The position numbers and the translations under genes are program-made. The notes beneath the pieces are model-generated. The model searched no databases. It was not told where the DNA came from and worked only from the letters and a program-made list of their open reading frames with translations. Shown here one piece after another: positions 1-8,234 of a DNA stretch of 64,000 bases (positions within the stretch are counted from its first letter, which is position 1; each line of letters opens with the position of its first letter). This DNA is from HGM04593 sp045591315. GTDB lineage: Bacteria > Bacteroidota > Bacteroidia > Bacteroidales > Bacteroidaceae. The stretch covers positions 124,001 through 188,000 of the forward strand of contig JAZNSN010000081.1 in the NCBI GenBank assembly GCA_045591315.1. The letters run 5' to 3'.

Positions 1-583
1 TTTTACAGCTTTCGTGGCTTTTCCTCTCATGTTCGGCCTTTCGCTTGTCTCTAAAGAGATTATAATTATTGTCATTACAGACAAATGGATCGAAAGTGCA
101 GAGATGCTGCAGCTCCTTGCAATATGGGGTGCATTCATGCCGATACAGTCAATGTTCACAAACCTGCTTGTGAGTTGCGGCCGTTCCCGTACATTCATGT
201 GGTGTACCATTGTGCAGGGAGTGCTTATGCTGGCCATTCTGCTTGCAGTGCATTCATACGGTATAAAGCAGATGATTGTCTGCTATTGCATATTCAACGT
301 GGTTTGGCTGTTCGTGTGGTTCTATTTTGCGAAGAAGGAGATTGCAATAACACTGACCATGTTCTTAAGGGATGTGCTGCCGTATATGCTGCTTTCGGCC
401 ATTGTGATGTCCGCAGCACACTTTGTCACAGTTGCAGTTGATGATATATTCTTGAGGCTTGTACTGAAGATTGCCGTTTCTGCACTCCTCTATTTGACTG
501 CAGCGGTAATGATGCGCAGCAACGAGCTGAAAGAGATTAAAGAATTCCTGTCCAAGTGTAATAAAAGAGGTTCTATGATATGA
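1..583 (+). CDS. Polysaccharide flippase (Wzx/MOP family), 5' truncated
   Basis: The reading frame is open from the first base of the window (frame starting at base 2), so only the last ~193 residues are present. What remains is strongly hydrophobic with about four to five membrane helices and a short basic tail, typical of the C-terminal half of oligosaccharide translocases that flip lipid-linked glycan units across the inner membrane. The internal GTG at 14 is not taken as a start. It overlaps the next glycosyltransferase by four bases (ATGA), so it is translationally coupled to a surface-glycan operon. The exact glycan (O-antigen, capsule or exopolysaccharide) cannot be told from here. The family call rests on hydrophobic pattern and neighbours, since the N-terminal half is outside the window. 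Confidence 0.75.
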   Translation, partial: FTAFVAFPLMFGLSLVSKEIIIIVITDKWIESAEMLQLLAIWGAFMPIQSMFTNLLVSCGRSRTFMWCTIVQGVLMLAILLAVHSYGIKQMIVCYCIFNVVWLFVWFYFAKKEIAITLTMFLRDVLPYMLLSAIVMSAAHFVTVAVDDIFLRLVLKIAVSALLYLTAAVMMRSNELKEIKEFLSKCNKRGSMI

Positions 584-1668
584 AAAAGATTCTGTATGAT
601 AACCAGATGTTTACCTTCCAACGTTTTGGGGGCGTTACACGTTATTTTGCCGACCTCATGTACAATCTTCCGGCAAATGAATTCGTTTCGGAGATTCCTA
701 TGCGCTATTGCGAGAACCATTATGTGACTGAAACGTACGGCCACGAATATGACAGGATTTCATTTCCAAGGAACTACCGTCTTCGCCGTCTTGTATATGC
801 TTTGACAAACAGGTACCTGGCTTCCAATGCTGTCAAGAAGGGCGATTACGACATATTTCATCCTACATACTTCAGTCCCTATTTCCTGAAGCACGTCAAG
901 AAGTGCCAGAAACCTTTCGTGCTTACTATCCACGACATGACATTTGAACGCTATCCCCAGGATGTGCTCATATATGACCGTACCATACCCCACAAGAAGT
1001 TGCTGATATCGGAGGCTAGCCATATAATCGCAGTCAGCGAGAATACCAAACGCGATATTGTGGAGATTCTGGGAACTGACCCGTCCAAGATAAGCGTCGT
1101 GCATCACGGATGCCGCATTGTAGCAAGGCCTACAGCCCAGCTGTTTGACCGCTATGTCCTTTATGTGGGAGAACGTAAGGGCTACAAGAACTTCTTACCG
1201 TGGCTTTCGGCGATACGCCCTATATTCAATCTCGACCCGAATCTTAAGGTCGTATGCACTGGTCTTCCGTTCAGCAAGGCCGAACTCAAACTGTTCGGGA
1301 AATGGAATATCCTGGACCGTCTTGTGCATATATCGGCAAATGATGCCCAAATGGCTTCACTCTACAAGCATGCGCTCTGTTTTGTCTTTCCGTCACATTA
1401 CGAGGGATTCGGAATACCGATTCTGGAAGCATTTGCCTATGGCTGTCCGATATGTCTGAGCAATGCGAGCAGCTTCCCCGAAGTGGCCGGTGATGCAGGC
1501 TTGTTCTTCAATCCCGGTGATGCGCAGTCGATGCAGGATACCCTTAAGGAGATGCTGGTAAGCCCGTCTTTGCGTGAGGAACTGAAACAGAAGGGGCTTG
1601 AACGCAGCAAGGAGTTCACTCTTGAGAGAATGGTCGAAAAGAGTTGTGAGGTATATCGTAAACTATAA
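580..1668 (+). CDS. Glycosyltransferase, GT4 family
   Basis: A 362-residue cytosolic glycosyltransferase with GT-B fold. It probably adds one sugar to a lipid-linked glycan precursor. The C-terminal half carries the typical features: VLYVGERKGYKN (start of the nucleotide-sugar domain), then FPSHYEGFGIPILEAF near residues 270-285, which contains the E-x7-E motif of retaining GT4 enzymes. The N-terminal acceptor domain includes THPTYF-like and HDMTFERYP stretches seen in GT4 members. The ATG overlaps the stop of the flippase by four bases, which fixes the start. Donor and acceptor sugars are unknown. Confidence 0.85.
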   Translation: MKKILYDNQMFTFQRFGGVTRYFADLMYNLPANEFVSEIPMRYCENHYVTETYGHEYDRISFPRNYRLRRLVYALTNRYLASNAVKKGDYDIFHPTYFSPYFLKHVKKCQKPFVLTIHDMTFERYPQDVLIYDRTIPHKKLLISEASHIIAVSENTKRDIVEILGTDPSKISVVHHGCRIVARPTAQLFDRYVLYVGERKGYKNFLPWLSAIRPIFNLDPNLKVVCTGLPFSKAELKLFGKWNILDRLVHISANDAQMASLYKHALCFVFPSHYEGFGIPILEAFAYGCPICLSNASSFPEVAGDAGLFFNPGDAQSMQDTLKEMLVSPSLREELKQKGLERSKEFTLERMVEKSCEVYRKL

Positions 1669-1682
1669 GCAATAGCAGATAT

Positions 1683-2903
1683 ATGAAGTTCAGCATTTCC
1701 GAAATATCACGCTTGTGGCCTATAGCCAAACGCCGTATCTCAAAATGGATGGTTGATTTTGTGCAGCGCATCTTTTCGAATGAAAGGATAGTCAGGGATG
1801 TGTTCAAATCTCATAGCAGCAAGCGAGTGCTGTTGTGTCATCTTCCCGAAGCCTTTACAAGCAAGAGATTGCCCAAATACCACTCTAACTTTACCGAATG
1901 CTATACGATTGCAAAATGCTTCGACAGGCTCGGCTATAGCGTTGACTGTACATCAAGGGCAAATACCGGCCTTGATTACTCATCCTACGATATCGTGTGC
2001 GGTATAAACGGCAATGCATATATGGGCTCGTTTGCATCGGACAAGAATATAAAGCCGTTGAGGATTTTCTATTCAGTAGGTGCTCAGATGTGCTATAACT
2101 ACAGGGTAACGACCGGGCGTAACCTTGACTTCTGGAAAAGGCATGGGTTATGGCTTCTTTCTTCGAACCGCTATGTTCCGGGTGATGCAAGGGTGTATTA
2201 TGAGGAACACTTCAGCGATGCTGTAATATGTCTGGGCAATGAGTATGTGATGAAACAGTTCCTGAAGGAGGAGAATGACATCGGGAAGTACCGTTTCCAG
2301 CATGCTTTCTTCTTCCCGGTGACAGAGCCCTCAAAGGATAAGGAGTTCGGCAAATGCAGGAGAAATATCCTGTGGTTCGGAAGTTCCGGCATGCTGCACA
2401 AAGGGCTTGACATTGCTATTGACTTTGCAGTAGAGCATCCCGGATTCACCCTGCATATATGTGGAGGGAGCCGTCAGGAGACCGCTTTCTGGAGATATTA
2501 CAAGCCTATTATAGAGTCTCATGAAAATATTGTCATGCATGGCTTTGTTGATATTGAGTCCGATGTCTTTGCCAAAGTGTTGGAACAGTGCGGTATTCTG
2601 CTTAATCCGTCGGTGTCGGAGGGCGGTGCGGTCTCAGTTCTGAATGTCCTGGGAAACGGTGCGCTTTTGCCGGTGTACAGCAAAGGTACAGGTCTCGACC
2701 TTTCTGCCGTAGGAATTGAGGCCGATGCTGTCTCATACGATAATTTCGAGCATGCTTTGCTTGAGGCAGACAGGATGCCCGACGATGAATTCAGGGAGAA
2801 GGCATGGGCTGCCCATAATCTGGTAAAGGAGCATTATACTCTCAAGAACTACGAAGACGGCATCTATATGCATTTAAAGGAGATAATAGAAAAAAACAGA
2901 TGA
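1683..2903 (+). CDS. Glycosyltransferase-like protein (GT-B, GT4-like)
   Basis: A 406-residue soluble protein, 14 bases after the previous gene and four before the next. The C-terminal half reads like a GT-B donor domain: ILWFGSSGMLHKG, then TLHICGG, MHGFVDI, and a SEGGAVSVLNVLGNG segment at about residues 310-325 in the place where GT4 enzymes have their second conserved acid/glycine motif. The classical E-x7-E is not clean here (SEGG...), so it may be a divergent GT4 or a related family. The role is inferred to be in the same surface-glycan pathway as its neighbours. Confidence 0.7.
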   Translation: MKFSISEISRLWPIAKRRISKWMVDFVQRIFSNERIVRDVFKSHSSKRVLLCHLPEAFTSKRLPKYHSNFTECYTIAKCFDRLGYSVDCTSRANTGLDYSSYDIVCGINGNAYMGSFASDKNIKPLRIFYSVGAQMCYNYRVTTGRNLDFWKRHGLWLLSSNRYVPGDARVYYEEHFSDAVICLGNEYVMKQFLKEENDIGKYRFQHAFFFPVTEPSKDKEFGKCRRNILWFGSSGMLHKGLDIAIDFAVEHPGFTLHICGGSRQETAFWRYYKPIIESHENIVMHGFVDIESDVFAKVLEQCGILLNPSVSEGGAVSVLNVLGNGALLPVYSKGTGLDLSAVGIEADAVSYDNFEHALLEADRMPDDEFREKAWAAHNLVKEHYTLKNYEDGIYMHLKEIIEKNR

Positions 2904-2907
2904 TATT

Positions 2908-5502
2908 ATGACAGGAAAATTTGACTGGAAGAGCCTCTTGCCCCACGTTGCGGCAACTGCAATATTCCTTATTCTTACATTGACATACTTCTCTCCCGTT
3001 CTGGAGGGAAAGGATATACGCCAGGCCGATGCCATAGGTTCTATGGGGTGGGGCAAGGATGCGCGTGACTATCACGAAGAGAGCGGAGAATATTCATATT
3101 GGTCGAACTCGATGTTCTCCGGAATGCCGTGCAACTACACCTTTTCTCCACAGCCGGCAAATGTCTTCAAGAGTGTAGGCGAGGTTATCACTCTGAATAT
3201 TTTCGGTGCTTCGTACCGTCATATCGGCTGCATATTCGCTACATTCATTGGTTTCTATATACTTATGCTGGCTCTGGGGTGCAAGCCGTGGCTTAGCATT
3301 GCCGGTGCGGTGGTATATACCCTCGGCTCATATAACTTCATAATAATCAATGCCGGACACATGAACAAAAGCCTTGTGATAGCGACAATGGCTCCTGTTA
3401 TAGGCGGCATAATAATGTGCTATAGGCGGAAATTGCTTGCCGGTGCCCTTGTGACACTTGTTTTTGCAGGCCTTAATGTCTATTGGAGCCATCAGCAGGT
3501 GAGCTACTATGTGCTGCTTACCGCAGTGATAATGGCGGTTGTCTATTTCATATATGCATACCGTGATAAGTGGCTGCCTTACTATTTCAAGGCTACCGGA
3601 GTGCTTGCTGTCGTGGCATTGCTTGCCGTAGCCCCTGCTGTAGGAATCCTGCTGCCTACAAGCGACTATGCCAAGGAGTCGATGCGTGGAGGCTCGGAGC
3701 TGAGCGTTGAGAACGGTGAGAAGGCTTCAGGCCTCGATTCGGACTATGCTTTTGCATGGAGCTACGGAAAGGCCGAAACAATGACTCTTCTCATACCCGA
3801 TTTCTACGGCGCGTCATCGCACTATAACGTGGGTGTTGACAGCGAACTTTATACAGCATACAGGAATTACGTTACAGCGGCAATGACAGGCCAGTATGTC
3901 GATGCTGTAATGCAGAGCAATCCTGGTGTAAGCGAAGGCGAGGCCTTGCAGTTCGTCAACAGCAACCGTGAGATAAGGAGCGAGATCGGACGTGAGGCTG
4001 CAAGGCAGGCAACAAGCTTTGTAAGCTCTGCACCTACCTACTGGGGCGACCAGCCGTTCACCGAAGGGCCCGTGTATGCCGGTGCCATAGTATGCTTCCT
4101 CTTTGTCCTGGGCCTTATGATTGTACGCGGGCCCGAAAAGTGGTGGCTGTTGGCTGCAACACTCTTCACACTTGTTCTCGCGTGGGGCCGCAACATGCCG
4201 GGGATAAACAACTTCCTTTTCGAGTATCTTCCTTTATACAACAAGTTCCGTGCGCCTTCGATGTCGCTTGTGATAACTACAATGACAATGTCGGTGCTTG
4301 CACTGCTTGCTGTAAGGGACTTCGCAAGAATGGTCTCATCGGATAACATAGTGGAAAACAAGTCGGCCAGAAAAGCTCTTTATGTATCATTCGGCATAAC
4401 CGGTGCTTTGGTGCTTCTCTTTGCTCTGTTCGGCGGTTCGCTATGCAGCTTTACAACTCAGGGCGATGCACCTTTGGCACAGATACCGGAGATATTCAGT
4501 GCGCTTAAGAATGAACGTGCATCAATGCTTGTTGCCGATTCATGGCGTTCGTTCATATATATTCTTGCTGCAGCACTGCTGTTGTATGTATATGCCGCAA
4601 AGAAGATTAAGTGTACATATATGGTAGTGGCTTTGGGTGTTCTCTTTCTGGCCGATATGTGGCCGGTGAGCAAGCGTTTCCTCTCAAATGACGACTTTAT
4701 GCCTAAGGAGAAGACAACAGAGATAAGCCTTACTGCTGCCGATAAGCAGATACATGCGTTGGAGAAGCGGGGAGAACACTATAGGGTTCTTGACCTTACA
4801 AGAGGAAATCCTTTCAACCAGGCCTTTACATCATATCATCACAGCTCTATCGGCGGCTATAGCCCAGCAAAGCTTGCGCGTTACCAGGATTTGATAGACA
4901 ACTATCTGTCCAAATATAATTGGAGCGTCATTTCCATGCTTAACACACGTTTCATTATAACAGATGACGGTATTGCCGAGAATTCTCCCGGTAATCCGCA
5001 TGGCATGCCCGGAGCATTCGGAAACTGTTGGCTTGTGAACGATATTGTGTGGGTAAACGGTGCAAAAGAGGAGATTGAGGCAATCGAGAATGTTGACAAG
5101 GCAACTGCATATATCGATGAGGCTTGGAGAGGCAAGATTGAGGATGCGGAGCAGTATTGCAATGAGGTGCCGGGTGAGATTATGATGACCGATTACCGTA
5201 ATCCTGGAAATATAATATACAAGAGCAGCTGTCAGGCACCGAAACTGGCTGTTTTCTCCGAAATATATTACAAGACCTGGAAGGCATATATCGATGGGAA
5301 GGAGGTTGCTCCTGTACGTGTCAACTATGTGTTGCGTGCCTTGCCGTTGCCAGCCGGCGACCATGTGATAGAGTTCAAGTGTGTGGATGAACTTATGATT
5401 GCAAGCCACAAGTGGTCTCTTTACATGTCTATTGTTGTAGGTGCAGTGCTTGTGGCATTGGCCGGGTTTGTCATCTTCCGTCAATTCAAAGGAGAGAAGT
5501 AA
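2908..5502 (+). CDS. YfhO family integral membrane protein
   Basis: An 864-residue protein with about a dozen membrane helices in the first ~580 residues (first helix at about residues 13-30) and a final helix at about 835-855. A large non-cytoplasmic domain lies between them. The pattern, and stretches such as FAWSYGKAETMTLLIPDFYG, match the YfhO family (Pfam PF09586). These are GT-C-like proteins, and some Gram-positive members are needed for glycosylating surface polymers with polyprenyl-phosphate sugars. In Bacteroidota YfhO genes are common beside glycosyltransferases, as here. A direct transferase activity in this organism is inference. Start ATG follows the previous stop by four bases. 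Confidence 0.85.
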   Translation: MTGKFDWKSLLPHVAATAIFLILTLTYFSPVLEGKDIRQADAIGSMGWGKDARDYHEESGEYSYWSNSMFSGMPCNYTFSPQPANVFKSVGEVITLNIFGASYRHIGCIFATFIGFYILMLALGCKPWLSIAGAVVYTLGSYNFIIINAGHMNKSLVIATMAPVIGGIIMCYRRKLLAGALVTLVFAGLNVYWSHQQVSYYVLLTAVIMAVVYFIYAYRDKWLPYYFKATGVLAVVALLAVAPAVGILLPTSDYAKESMRGGSELSVENGEKASGLDSDYAFAWSYGKAETMTLLIPDFYGASSHYNVGVDSELYTAYRNYVTAAMTGQYVDAVMQSNPGVSEGEALQFVNSNREIRSEIGREAARQATSFVSSAPTYWGDQPFTEGPVYAGAIVCFLFVLGLMIVRGPEKWWLLAATLFTLVLAWGRNMPGINNFLFEYLPLYNKFRAPSMSLVITTMTMSVLALLAVRDFARMVSSDNIVENKSARKALYVSFGITGALVLLFALFGGSLCSFTTQGDAPLAQIPEIFSALKNERASMLVADSWRSFIYILAAALLLYVYAAKKIKCTYMVVALGVLFLADMWPVSKRFLSNDDFMPKEKTTEISLTAADKQIHALEKRGEHYRVLDLTRGNPFNQAFTSYHHSSIGGYSPAKLARYQDLIDNYLSKYNWSVISMLNTRFIITDDGIAENSPGNPHGMPGAFGNCWLVNDIVWVNGAKEEIEAIENVDKATAYIDEAWRGKIEDAEQYCNEVPGEIMMTDYRNPGNIIYKSSCQAPKLAVFSEIYYKTWKAYIDGKEVAPVRVNYVLRALPLPAGDHVIEFKCVDELMIASHKWSLYMSIVVGAVLVALAGFVIFRQFKGEK

Positions 5503-5504
5503 CT

Positions 5505-6248
5505 ATGGCTCTGCGTCCGAAATTCTCGATAATAACAATAACCTTCAATGCAGGTCGGGTCATAGAACCAACATTAAGGAGTGTGCTGTCTCAGAGTTAT
5601 GACAACTATGAGTATCTGCTCATAGACGGCGGTTCAAATGACGATACTCTTGCAAAGGCGAAGATCAGCGGAATAAGTTTCTCGCATATCGTAAGCGAAA
5701 AGGACAATGGCCTTTACGATGCCATGAACAAGGGTATTGCTCTGGCTACAGGCGACTATCTATGCTTCCTCAATGCCGGTGATGCGTTCCATTCACCCGA
5801 CACCTTGCAGACAATTGTCAATGCGATTGAGGGAGAAGAGGAGCTGCCGCATGTGCTTTATGGCGAGACTGCCGAGGTGGATGAGGCCCGCAACTTTGTA
5901 CGTATGCGCCGTCTTAAAGCTCCGGAAAAGCTCACATGGCGAAGCTTCAAGGATGGAATGCTGGTATGTCACCAGGCTTTCTATGCAAGGCGCGACATTG
6001 CACCTATGTATAATCTTGAGTACCGTCTTTCGGCCGATGTCGATTGGTGCATCAGGGTAATGAAAAGCTCATCGAGACTGGTCAATGTGAATGCTACGGT
6101 AGTCGATTATCTGCAGAACGGATTGTCTTTGCAGCATCACCGTGCTTCGCTGATAGAACGCTTCAGAATAATGAGCAGGCATTACGGCCTTCTGACTACT
6201 GTAGCAAGGCACTTGTGGTTCGTGTTGCGTGCTGTAATAAATAGATAA
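5505..6248 (+). CDS. Glycosyltransferase, GT2 family
   Basis: A 247-residue GT-A enzyme of family 2. It begins FSIITITFNAGRVIEPTLRS and continues with YLLIDGGSNDDT, then SEKDNGLYDAMNKGI and CFLNAGDAF, which is the usual nucleotide-sugar and metal-binding layout of small inverting GT2 enzymes that extend glycan precursors. The frame is open further upstream to 5412, but that part lies inside the YfhO gene and reads as cysteine-rich nonsense. The ATG at 5505, two bases after the YfhO stop and preceded by GGAGAGAAG, is chosen as start. It closes the glycan gene run. Confidence 0.88.
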   Translation: MALRPKFSIITITFNAGRVIEPTLRSVLSQSYDNYEYLLIDGGSNDDTLAKAKISGISFSHIVSEKDNGLYDAMNKGIALATGDYLCFLNAGDAFHSPDTLQTIVNAIEGEEELPHVLYGETAEVDEARNFVRMRRLKAPEKLTWRSFKDGMLVCHQAFYARRDIAPMYNLEYRLSADVDWCIRVMKSSSRLVNVNATVVDYLQNGLSLQHHRASLIERFRIMSRHYGLLTTVARHLWFVLRAVINR

Positions 6249-6271
6249 CTATAAACTAAATACTAACTGTT

Positions 6272-7663
6272 ATGTTTTCAAAAGAGACTTATATCGCACG
6301 CCGCAAGGCGTTGAAAGAGAGAATGGGCAGTGGACTGTTGCTCTTCCTTGGCAACAACTTCACAGGTATGAACTATGCCGACAATGCGTATCACTTCCGT
6401 CAGGATTCTACATTCCTGTACTATTTCGCGTCGGACTATGAGGGCCTTGCAGCCGTAATAGATGTCGATAACGACAAGGAGATAATTTTCGGCAATGAAT
6501 TGACTATAGACGATATAGTATGGACTGGTGTACAGCCTACAATAAAGGAGAAGAGCGAGTGTGTAGGCATCGGGATTACGCGTCCGATGAACGACCTTGC
6601 AAAATATGTGCAGGATGCTCAGAAGAAAGGACAGAAGATTCATTTCCTTCCTCCTTACCGTGGTGAGCATCAGGTGTGGTTACAGGAGCTGCTGGGAATA
6701 AATCCTGCAGAGCAGGCTGCAAAGGCATCAATGGAGTTCGTTAAGGCTGTCATTGCGCAGCGCAACTACAAGAGCGAAGAGGAGATTGCCCAGATAGAGG
6801 AGGCTGTAAATGTTTCTGTTGACATGCATTGTGCTGCTATGCGCGCAGTACGCCCCGGTACAACCGAGGCCGAAATCGTTTCTGTCGTACAGGCTGAGGC
6901 TGCGAAGCATAATTTCGGGCTTTCGTTTCCTATAATAGCTACTGTCAACGGACAGACACTCCACAACCATGCTTATGGAACAACTCCTCTGAAGGAGGGT
7001 CAGATGCTTCTTCTCGATTCAGGATGCGAGAATGCAATGCACTATGCCGGTGACCTTACTACAACAATGCCTGTTGGCACTCACTTTACCGAGCAGCAGA
7101 GAGTTGTGTGCAACATTCTTCGCCGTGCCCATTTGATGGGTCTTGAGAATATAAGGCCGGGAATCGAGTACCGCGAGGTACATAGGCTTGTGCTTACGGA
7201 GATTGCGAAGGGCATGATTGATCTTGGACTTATGAAGGGTGATCCTGTAGAGGCAACGATAAAGGGGGCTACATGCATGTTCATGCCTCATGGACTTGGG
7301 CACATGATGGGTCTTGACGTTCATGACATGGAGAACTTCGGAGAGGTGAATGTCGGTTATGAGGAGGGCCGTACAAAGAGTGCGCTGTTCGGCTGGAAGT
7401 CTCTTCGTCTTGCAAAGGCACTTGAGCCGGGATTTGTATTCACGGTAGAGCCGGGAATATATTTCATTCCCGATCTCATAGACAAATGGCGTGCAGAGAA
7501 GCTGTTCACAGACTTTATCTGTTATGACAAGCTCGACGCATGGCGCAACTTCGGCGGTATGCGCGGTGAGGAGGACTACTATGTGTTCGAGGGCGGTGCA
7601 CGTCGTCTTGGAAAGTACAAGCCGATGTCTCCTGAGGAGATTGAAGCTGAGCACAACAAGTAA
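6272..7663 (+). CDS. Xaa-Pro aminopeptidase (aminopeptidase P, M24B)
   Basis: A 463-residue cytosolic metallopeptidase that removes N-terminal residues preceding proline. The N-terminal ~140 residues form an AMP_N-type domain (DNAYHFRQDSTFLYYF). The C-terminal pita-bread domain shows the expected dinuclear metal ligands: Asp249 (LLLDSG), Asp261 (YAGDLTT), His344 (HGLGHMMG), Glu393 (TVEPGIY), and a Glu near 433-434 (RGEEDYYV). Length is normal for the family. It starts 23 bases after the GT2 stop and is followed by a very strong hairpin, so it may end the upstream transcript or form its own unit. Confidence 0.93.
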   Translation: MFSKETYIARRKALKERMGSGLLLFLGNNFTGMNYADNAYHFRQDSTFLYYFASDYEGLAAVIDVDNDKEIIFGNELTIDDIVWTGVQPTIKEKSECVGIGITRPMNDLAKYVQDAQKKGQKIHFLPPYRGEHQVWLQELLGINPAEQAAKASMEFVKAVIAQRNYKSEEEIAQIEEAVNVSVDMHCAAMRAVRPGTTEAEIVSVVQAEAAKHNFGLSFPIIATVNGQTLHNHAYGTTPLKEGQMLLLDSGCENAMHYAGDLTTTMPVGTHFTEQQRVVCNILRRAHLMGLENIRPGIEYREVHRLVLTEIAKGMIDLGLMKGDPVEATIKGATCMFMPHGLGHMMGLDVHDMENFGEVNVGYEEGRTKSALFGWKSLRLAKALEPGFVFTVEPGIYFIPDLIDKWRAEKLFTDFICYDKLDAWRNFGGMRGEEDYYVFEGGARRLGKYKPMSPEEIEAEHNK

Positions 7664-7682
7664 GCTGGCTGAAACGGAATAA

Positions 7683-7733
7683 AAATGACATGAGCCCCAA
7701 AGGTTTTTCTAACTTTTGGGGCTCATGTCATTT
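7683..7733. terminator. Strong bidirectional hairpin terminator
   Basis: A perfect 19-bp inverted repeat (left arm 7683-7701, right arm 7715-7733) with core ATGACATGAGCCCC, flanked by A-rich sequence on the left and ending in TTT on the right. It sits 19 bases after the aminopeptidase P stop. The arms include AAA/TTT ends, so it can act as an intrinsic terminator on both strands. Confidence 0.85.
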
Positions 7734-7780
7734 CTGCATGGGGTTCAGTCACCAAGTCCTTCGAGGTGACGGAAACGGTT

Positions 7781-7918
7781 TACAAACCTGAAACGCTTTT
7801 TTCGCGTGTTTATATTAGGCCGATACCCTTTTGTGAGTTTTCTGCGGCTTAACTTGACTATTGCTTTGGACGCAAAAGCCAGAATCAGAACTCCTATTAT
7901 CGAAATCCATACATACAT
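7781..7918 (-). CDS. Possible small membrane protein (45 aa), unconfirmed
   Basis: Inside the 571-bp gap between aminopeptidase P and nrdD, the minus strand has an ATG frame of 45 codons: an N-terminal hydrophobic segment (VWISIIGVLILAFA), then a basic tail (KLSRRKLTKGYRPNINTRK). That layout suits a single-span membrane peptide with a cytoplasmic positive tail. No clear promoter box was found upstream of it and the ribosome site (AGGATT) is weak. It could be a chance frame. No homologue is recognised. Confidence 0.3.
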
Positions 7919-8187
7919 AATCCTATCAGTTTTAGGTTGTGAGCCACTCTTTGTCTATAGTACTGTGTACAGGTGACATCAAATAATTGGTGCAGTTGAT
8001 CTTACTCTCGTTTGCAAATAAGGCGAAAATATTTATAAAAACAAACCTTTGTGCCGTTTTTTTTCAAATTGACGCTTCGGGAGGCTTCGGAAGCGCTCTT
8101 CGTATGCCAGATTAGAAAGCCGGACAAAAAAGGATATATTGTTGATAACTTTTGTCTGTTTTAACACAAGACTCATTGCAGAATAAC

Positions 8188-8195
8188 TATTTTTG
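8188..8195 (+). promoter_or_regulatory. Candidate promoter -7 box for nrdD
   Basis: TATTTTTG matches the Bacteroidota TAnnTTTG -7 consensus, 39 bases before the chosen nrdD ATG. No convincing -33 TTTG box lies at 19-21 bases upstream, so the call is moderate. Confidence 0.45.
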
Positions 8196-8234
8196 CATAG
8201 TATTCGATTTGGAAATAAAAATCCCTTTACATAT

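Larger units (their letters stand above)
7734..8234. other. Intergenic region before nrdD
   Basis: About 500 bases without a recognised gene other than the possible 45-codon minus-strand frame (7781-7918). Positions 8062-8130 hold GC-rich, partly self-complementary sequence (CGCTTC...GAAGCG). The end near 8188-8195 carries a promoter-like box. No tRNA, known riboswitch or clear NrdR-type operator could be made out by eye. Confidence 0.5.

Noticed and set aside
8062..8130. GC-rich region before nrdD as a riboswitch or small RNA
   Set aside because: Only a 6-bp stem with a long loop could be drawn and no known RNA family pattern was visible.
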